From Actinomycetota bacterium (GTDB lineage Bacteria > Actinomycetota > Actinomycetes > Propionibacteriales > Propionibacteriaceae): a stretch of 8,855 bases of DNA. Below, piece by piece: positions 5,114 through 8,855 of this stretch (position 1 is the first letter of the stretch; every line of letters begins with the position of its first letter). The position numbers were made by a program, and so were the translations under genes. Under the pieces are notes generated by a model, which was given only the letters and a program-made list of their open reading frames with translations, was not told the DNA's origin and ran no database searches. The DNA lies in contig JACRAA010000462.1 of assembly GCA_016213595.1 (NCBI GenBank), forward strand, positions 1 through 8,855, given 5' to 3'.

Positions 5114-6448
5114 CTAGCGCGACACCGGGTTGTAGCGCAGCAGGTTGGGGGCACCGCTGCACTCGATGCCGATCCGGATCGTGCCGAGTCGTCCTTCGTC
5201 GCGCAGCTCGTACAGGCGTGGCACGATCCGGTCCCGCAGGCTCATGGGGTCGATCGTGTTGAGGTAGACCTTCGTGCCCCCCTCGAACCCCGCCAGCGTC
5301 GAGACCCGCCACTTCAGCAGGATCCGCCACGGCATCGACAGGTCGACGTCGACGGGCCGATGGTGCCACTCCTCGTTGGTCGGCACGTCTGCGCCCGTCG
5401 CGGCGTGCATGGCGTGGAGGAGGTCGGAGACCCCTCTGACCTCCTCCTCGGTGTGGTCCCACGGCCAGGCGCGCTCGGACTTCGAGTACATCTCGATGCT
5501 GGGATAGCGATGCCCGAACCCGGCGAAGGCGACCGCATGGTCGTTCTCCGCAATGAGCAGGTTGTGGTAGCTGGCGTAGTTCACGGCCGCCTCGTTGTAC
5601 AGGTTCGGGTTGCTCCGCAGCCGCTGGATGGCCAGCTCGTTCTGCACGCCGCGCTCGTCGATAGAGACGAGCTGCTTGTGCAGATGGTCGAACGAGGCAC
5701 CCGCGGGCTTGAGCCAGTTCTGGAAGACCGCGACGTACGGCGCGTAGCGGTTGATCTCGTACAGCCGGCGCAGCGACTCGACGGTGAACGCCATGTACCG
5801 GTAGTGCTCCTCGGGGGTCAAGGTGCCCGACGACGCGAGGTCGGCGGTCGTCCCGGCGCCATCGACGTAGTGCCGCTTCGCGATGATGACGTCGTGCCCG
5901 CCGCCGAAGAAGCCGGACGCGAACGCGATGACCGCCTCCTCCGGCATCTGCGCGATCGCCTCCGGGGTGCGGCCGGCCGCACGCAGCTTCCCCTTGGCCA
6001 CGCCGAGGACATGCGCGCGTCCGGCTGGGCTCTCGAGGTAGTTGCGACGCCGCTGGGCGATGTCCTCCGGGATCTCGTACCCGTAGTTCGCGTGCCAGTA
6101 GTCGTACGACAGGATCTCGAACAGGTTGGGGACACGCCGGAACTCGGCGACCGTGTCGAACAGCGCCTCGGCCGGTGTGCGGTAGACGGTGTACCAGCCG
6201 CGGCTGTCCCGGATCACCCGTGACTTCTCGGGCGGGGTCTCAAGGTAGGCCCCCTCGCAGAACCTGCAGTAGTGGCCGTGCGCCGCCGGGTCGATGGGCT
6301 CGGGGTGTGCGGGTGCGATGCCGAGCGGACGGTTGCCGCGGCCGGGGACCGTCCACACCTCGGTGCCGGAGAAGGGGTTGAGCTGCTTGACGGTGCCGTC
6401 GCGCATGGTGGTGATGTAGTTCGGGTTCGGCGCGTACGGGAGGAGCAT
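5114..6448 (-). CDS. DUF4921-type protein, galactose-1-phosphate uridylyltransferase-like (HIT superfamily)
   Basis: A 444-aa cytoplasmic protein with the GalT/HIT-superfamily layout. It has a CxxC pair (Cys61, Cys64 in HYCRFCEGAY) where GalT has two zinc cysteines, HDVIIAKRH (185-193) whose His193 fits the GalT third zinc ligand, and FQNWLKPAGASFDHLHKQ (242-259), aligning with GalT's F-x-N-x-G...HPHGQ block. His257 would be the nucleotidylated residue and Gln259 its partner, although the canonical HPHGQ is altered to HLHKQ. I recognise the sequence as the actinobacterial family described as DUF4921, often annotated galactose-1-phosphate uridylyltransferase. It is longer than E. coli GalT (about 348 aa) and no galK or galE is nearby, so a classical Leloir role is doubtful; another sugar-phosphate/nucleotide transfer is possible. 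ATG 6448 lacks a Shine-Dalgarno sequence but has TAGCCT 7 nt upstream (leaderless). It is the third gene of the serS-HAD cluster. Confidence 0.82.
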   Translation of the reverse strand: MLLPYAPNPNYITTMRDGTVKQLNPFSGTEVWTVPGRGNRPLGIAPAHPEPIDPAAHGHYCRFCEGAYLETPPEKSRVIRDSRGWYTVYRTPAEALFDTVAEFRRVPNLFEILSYDYWHANYGYEIPEDIAQRRRNYLESPAGRAHVLGVAKGKLRAAGRTPEAIAQMPEEAVIAFASGFFGGGHDVIIAKRHYVDGAGTTADLASSGTLTPEEHYRYMAFTVESLRRLYEINRYAPYVAVFQNWLKPAGASFDHLHKQLVSIDERGVQNELAIQRLRSNPNLYNEAAVNYASYHNLLIAENDHAVAFAGFGHRYPSIEMYSKSERAWPWDHTEEEVRGVSDLLHAMHAATGADVPTNEEWHHRPVDVDLSMPWRILLKWRVSTLAGFEGGTKVYLNTIDPMSLRDRIVPRLYELRDEGRLGTIRIGIECSGAPNLLRYNPVSR

Positions 6449-6455
6449 GGACGCC

Positions 6456-6461
6456 AGGCTA
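6456..6461 (-). promoter_or_regulatory. -10 element of a probable leaderless promoter, GalT-like gene
   Basis: TAGCCT on the - strand (6461-6456) fits TANNNT and ends 7 nt before ATG 6448. It lies in the 65-bp gap after the HAD gene, so the GalT-like gene can be read from its own start as well as by read-through from serS. There is no recognisable -35 hexamer and no ribosome binding site. Confidence 0.55.
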
Positions 6462-6513
6462 GTGCTGCTCCGGGCGGCCGCCGCGAGGGCGCACTGCAGC
6501 GCGCGACCGGCCG

Positions 6514-7299
6514 TCAGAACCAGCGGCTGAGCTCCTCGGCCGTACCGCCGTCGGCGAACGAGCCCGTGACGTGGTCAGCCGCCTCCGCGACCTCGCGGGG
6601 GGCGTCACCGAGCGCCACCCCACGACCGGCCCAGCGCAGCATCTCGATGTCGTTGTACCCGTCACCGAGCGCGAGCACGTCCTCGGGCGCCACGCCGTAC
6701 CGCTCGCAGGCCACGGAGAGGCCCGCCGCCTTGTCGACCCCCTCGGGAGCGATGTCGAGCCAGCACTTCCAGCCGACGAAGTAGCTGACGCCGTGCAGGC
6801 CGAGCCGCTCCGCGAGGTCGAGGAAGTCGTCGTCGCCGCCCTCCGGGTCCCGCACGATGACGCGCGACACGGGCCGCGACTTGAGGGACTCGATCGACTC
6901 GTGCACCGTCCTCCCGTACAGCTCACCGTCGGGGAAGGCGGCGCTGACCCGGTAGCCGCGGCCGACCTCCTCGACGGCGATGATGGCGTTGGTCTCGGCC
7001 ACGACCCGGTCGATGACCGGCCCCGGGTCGAACGTCACGTGACGGACGATCTCGAACGGCGGGTAGTCGACGACCACGGCTCCGTTGGAGCACACGTGCA
7101 TCGCTGGAGGCAGCTCCAGCGACTCGATGATCACCTGGGTCGCGGTCCAGCTCCGTCCTGTGGAGATGACGACGGGCACACCCGCGTCGACGACGCGTCG
7201 GACAGCCGTCCGTACGGATCCGGGCAGGACACCGTCGTAGTCGACAAGGGTTCCGTCGATGTCGAGGGCTACGAGCTTGGGACGCCAGCGGGCCGTCAC
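6514..7299 (-). CDS. Cof-type HAD-IIB family hydrolase (phosphatase)
   Basis: A 261-aa cytoplasmic phosphatase of the haloacid dehalogenase superfamily. The four HAD motifs are complete: LDIDGTL with nucleophile Asp13 and acid/base Asp15 (motif I), VVISTGRS (43-50, motif II), Lys190 in EGVDKAAGL (motif III), and LALGDGYNDIEML (209-221, motif IV, Mg2+ ligands Asp213 and Asp217). The large alpha/beta cap between motifs II and III (about residues 80-185) and the length fit subclass IIB, the Cof/YbjI-like group acting on sugar phosphates, flavin or vitamin-B6 phosphates. The substrate is not predictable here. GTG 7299 lies 1 nt after the serS stop (TGA, c, GTG) and has no ribosome binding site of its own, so reinitiation by ribosomes terminating on serS is likely. 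Confidence 0.92.
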   Translation of the reverse strand: MTARWRPKLVALDIDGTLVDYDGVLPGSVRTAVRRVVDAGVPVVISTGRSWTATQVIIESLELPPAMHVCSNGAVVVDYPPFEIVRHVTFDPGPVIDRVVAETNAIIAVEEVGRGYRVSAAFPDGELYGRTVHESIESLKSRPVSRVIVRDPEGGDDDFLDLAERLGLHGVSYFVGWKCWLDIAPEGVDKAAGLSVACERYGVAPEDVLALGDGYNDIEMLRWAGRGVALGDAPREVAEAADHVTGSFADGGTAEELSRWF

Positions 7300-7300
7300 G

Positions 7301-8572
7301 TCAGGCCGGGGTCAGACGGTCGCGGCCGCCCAGGTAGGGGCGGAGCGCCGCGGGGACCAGGACCGAGCCGTCGGCCTGCTGGTGGTTCTCGAGCAGCAGG
7401 ACGATCATCCTCGTCATCGCGCACAGGGTGCCGTTGAGGGTGGCCACCGGACCGACGCCGCCCTCGTACCGCGCCCTGGTGTTGAGGCGCCGCGACTGGA
7501 ACTCGGTGCAGTTCGACGTCGAGGTGATCTCGCGGTACTTGCCCTGGCTCGGCACCCACCCGTAGCAGTCGTACTTGCGGGCCGCGGACAGCCCCAGGTC
7601 GCCCGCCGCGACCTCGAGCACCTGGAACGGCAGCCCGAGCATCGAGAGGAACTCCTTCTCGTAGCCGAGCAGCCGCTGGTGCTGAGCGTGGGCATCCTCG
7701 GGCGCGCAGTAGACGAACATCTCCACCTTGTCGAACCAGTGGACCCGGAAGATGCCCTTCGTGTCCTTGCCGTACGACCCTGCCTCTCGCCGGAAGCACG
7801 GGCTGTACCCGGCGTACGAGATGGGCAGCTGTGCGGCGTCGAGGATCTCATCGGAGTGGTACGCGGCCAGCGCCACCTCGCTCGTTCCGACGAGGTACAG
7901 GTCGTCAGCCGGCAGGTGGTAGACGTCCTGCGCGGCCTGGCCCAGGAAGCCGGTGCCCTCCATGGCGGACGGCTTGACCAGCGCGGGCGGCAGCACAGGC
8001 GTGAACCCCCACTCGGACGCCTTGGCCATCGCGAGCTGCGTGAGGGCGAGCTCGAGCTGTGCTCCCTGTCCGGTGAGGAAGTAGAACCGCGACCCCGACA
8101 CCTTCGCCCCGCGTTCCATGTCGATGGCGCCGAGGACCTGGCCGATCTCGAGGTGGTCGCGGGGCGTGAACCCCTCCGCCTCGAAGTCGCGCGGGCTGCC
8201 GACCTGCTCCACGACGACGAAGTCGTCCTCCCCGCCCCGTGGGACGTCGTCGAACACCGGGTTGGGGAGCTGGAGCATGAGCGCGTCGAACACCGAGCCG
8301 GCCTCGTCCGAGGCGGACTGTGCGTCCTTGACCTGGGCCGCCAGCTCCTTGGTCTGAGCCAGCAGCTGCTGTCGCTCGTCAGCGCTCGCCTTGGGGATCC
8401 GCCCACCGAGCTCCTTCTGCTCCGCCCGCAGCCTCTCGAACGCCGCGATCGAGGTGCGCCGCGTCTCGTCCGCGGCCAGGAGGCGGTCGACGAGCTCCGG
8501 CGACTCCCCGCGGGCCTCCTGTGCACGACGAAGACGGTCGGGGTCGGTGCGCAGCAGCTTCGGATCGATCAC
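7301..8572 (-). CDS. serS: Seryl-tRNA synthetase
   Basis: A class II aminoacyl-tRNA synthetase of 423 aa that charges tRNA-Ser (and tRNA-Sec where present) with serine in the cytoplasm. Residues about 1-110 are the N-terminal tRNA-binding arm, an antiparallel coiled coil rich in Arg, Glu, Gln and Ala. The catalytic domain shows VGTSEVAL (228-235, serine site), motif 2 FRREAGSYGKDTKGIFR (260-276), the ITSTSNCTEFQSRRLN segment, and motif 3 NGTLCAMTRMIVLLLE with its invariant Arg388. It is complete and of usual length. Start: an in-frame GTG at 8578 abuts a TAGTCT -10 element and could not be transcribed from it; GTG 8572 lies 6 nt after that element and gives the family-typical MIDPKLLR N-terminus, so it is preferred as a leaderless start. 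The downstream HAD gene follows after 1 nt. Confidence 0.95.
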   Translation of the reverse strand: MIDPKLLRTDPDRLRRAQEARGESPELVDRLLAADETRRTSIAAFERLRAEQKELGGRIPKASADERQQLLAQTKELAAQVKDAQSASDEAGSVFDALMLQLPNPVFDDVPRGGEDDFVVVEQVGSPRDFEAEGFTPRDHLEIGQVLGAIDMERGAKVSGSRFYFLTGQGAQLELALTQLAMAKASEWGFTPVLPPALVKPSAMEGTGFLGQAAQDVYHLPADDLYLVGTSEVALAAYHSDEILDAAQLPISYAGYSPCFRREAGSYGKDTKGIFRVHWFDKVEMFVYCAPEDAHAQHQRLLGYEKEFLSMLGLPFQVLEVAAGDLGLSAARKYDCYGWVPSQGKYREITSTSNCTEFQSRRLNTRARYEGGVGPVATLNGTLCAMTRMIVLLLENHQQADGSVLVPAALRPYLGGRDRLTPA

Positions 8573-8578
8573 CCGCAC

Positions 8579-8584
8579 AGACTA
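8579..8584 (-). promoter_or_regulatory. -10 element of a probable leaderless serS promoter
   Basis: TAGTCT on the - strand (8584-8579) fits TANNNT and is 6 nt from GTG 8572. The region upstream of that GTG has no Shine-Dalgarno-like purine tract. I see no clear -35 and no T-box leader, although T-boxes regulate some synthetase genes: only 126 bp separate serS from the divergent gene. Confidence 0.55.
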
Positions 8585-8685
8585 TCGAGCCGCCAGTCCC
8601 CGCTCCGCGCCGTTCCGGGCCGCTCTGGGAGACGGCTGCCGGCGGCCACCGTGGACAGACGGCGTGCGGCGCTCAGGGCCGACAC

Positions 8686-8706
8686 GCCACAATGTGGCAT
8701 GGCCAC
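8686..8706. repeat. Alternating GCCAC / GTGGC / GCCAC half-sites around a start codon
   Basis: GCCAC (8686-8690), GTGGC (8694-8698) and GCCAC (8702-8706) alternate in orientation with exact 3-bp spacers (AAT and ATG). Two overlapping dyads result: GCCAC-AAT-GTGGC upstream of the start, and GTGGC-ATG-GCCAC, whose 3-nt spacer is the start codon of the right-end gene. A related CCAC-C-GTGG dyad is at 8646-8654. This could be an operator or mutually exclusive small hairpins; no function is proven. Confidence 0.5.
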
Positions 8707-8855
8707 TGAAGGACGAAGACTGACCTGGATGGCCGCCGCGCTCACAAGCGGCGGTTTCGTCGTGTGGTCCCTGCTGCGCGTGACTGGTGTGCTGGACGGG
8801 CTCGACAAGGCCCTGCTGCCGCCCATGATCGCGTCGCGCTCCGGCTTCGGCCAGA
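8699..8855 (+). CDS. Membrane protein, probable PAP2-family phosphatase, N-terminal part
   Basis: The first 52 codons of a gene that runs off the right edge. It begins MATEGRRLTWMAAALTSGGF, continues with the hydrophobic VVWSLLRVTGVL and then DGLDKALLPPMIASRSGFGQ. A basic N-terminus, one TM segment, then a 'LD..D.ALLPP...RSG.GQ' loop is the usual opening of actinobacterial PAP2 (type 2 phosphatidic acid phosphatase) proteins, which dephosphorylate lipid phosphates such as undecaprenyl pyrophosphate or phosphatidic acid at the membrane. The diagnostic motifs (KxxxxxxRP, PSGH, SRxxxxxHxxxD) are beyond the window, so this is a family guess. ATG 8699 has no clear ribosome binding site; the alternative ATG 8692 reads only five codons before a stop. 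It is divergent from serS. Confidence 0.5.
   Translation, partial: MATEGRRLTWMAAALTSGGFVVWSLLRVTGVLDGLDKALLPPMIASRSGFGQ

Noticed and set aside
5085..5135. Possible terminator between the convergent oxidoreductase and GalT-like genes (GCGCAACC with GGTTGTAGCGC)
   Set aside because: The pairing needs a 3-nt bulge and a long loop, and there is no T-tract; too weak to annotate.
5084..6223. Long + strand frame (379 codons) opposite the GalT-like gene
   Set aside because: Its residue composition (Arg, Val, Asp, Gly, His) is that of a GC-rich antisense frame, with no recognisable motif, and it lies wholly opposite a conserved gene.
6571..7437. + strand frame opposite the HAD gene, crossing the serS junction
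   Set aside because: Antisense shadow with no motif, spanning the boundary of two real genes.
7414..8526. Alternate - strand frame of 370 codons inside serS
   Set aside because: Extreme Arg/Ser content typical of a shifted frame of the real serS.
8585..8685. T-box or other riboswitch upstream of serS
   Set aside because: Only 126 bp separate serS from the divergent gene, no T-box motif is seen, and the -10 lies 6 nt from the start, leaving no leader RNA.
1..8855. tRNA or rRNA genes, CRISPR arrays, insertion sequences, phage or attachment sites
   Set aside because: I saw no tRNA-like cloverleaf, no regularly spaced direct repeats with spacers, and no transposase or integrase motifs; codon use looks uniform across the genes.

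Overview
The window is GC-rich (roughly 70%) and densely coded. It uses GTG as well as ATG starts, and at least three genes show the short-spaced TANNNT-start layout of leaderless actinobacterial transcripts. Gene content (a mycobacterial-type LigB ATP-dependent DNA ligase, a DUF4921/GalT-like protein next to serS, an actinobacterial-style DUF2249 protein) points to an actinobacterium. A Propionibacteriales/Nocardioidaceae-like genome is my best guess, but this is inference and not proven by any single feature.

Layout. Positions 1-93 hold the C-terminal end of an MDR-family (zinc alcohol dehydrogenase / quinone oxidoreductase) gene on the + strand. After a short spacer with five tandem octamers comes a 12-TM MFS transporter (195-1385, +). 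It converges on a DUF2249 protein (1447-1740, -), with a dyad that may be a bidirectional terminator between them. Upstream of DUF2249, and in the same direction, lies an isochorismatase-like cysteine hydrolase (1872-2420, -). This is divergent from a + strand pair: LigB-type ATP-dependent DNA ligase (2669-4213) and a Gfo/Idh/MocA oxidoreductase (4210-5100), overlapping by the classic ATGA. The pair converges with only 13 bp on a - strand cluster read serS (8572-7301), Cof-type HAD phosphatase (7299-6514), DUF4921/GalT-like protein (6448-5114). At the right edge, divergent from serS, starts a membrane protein (8699 onward), probably of the PAP2 phosphatase family, cut by the window end.

How the genes relate. 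serS and the HAD gene are separated by 1 nt and are very likely cotranscribed and translationally coupled. The GalT-like gene follows after 65 bp and also has its own candidate leaderless promoter. The ligase and oxidoreductase are one transcription unit. The DUF2249 gene sits behind its own AT-rich promoter with an inverted repeat over the -10 element, which suggests it is regulated separately, perhaps by a stress- or NO-type regulator (inference).

This is mostly an ordinary chromosomal housekeeping/accessory region. I found no mobile element, CRISPR array, tRNA, rRNA or obvious defence or biosynthetic system. The parts most worth a second look are non-coding: a compound 20-bp-arm palindrome between the hydrolase and ligase genes, three leaderless promoters that fix gene starts, the dyad over the DUF2249 promoter, and a start codon embedded in alternating half-sites at the right end.
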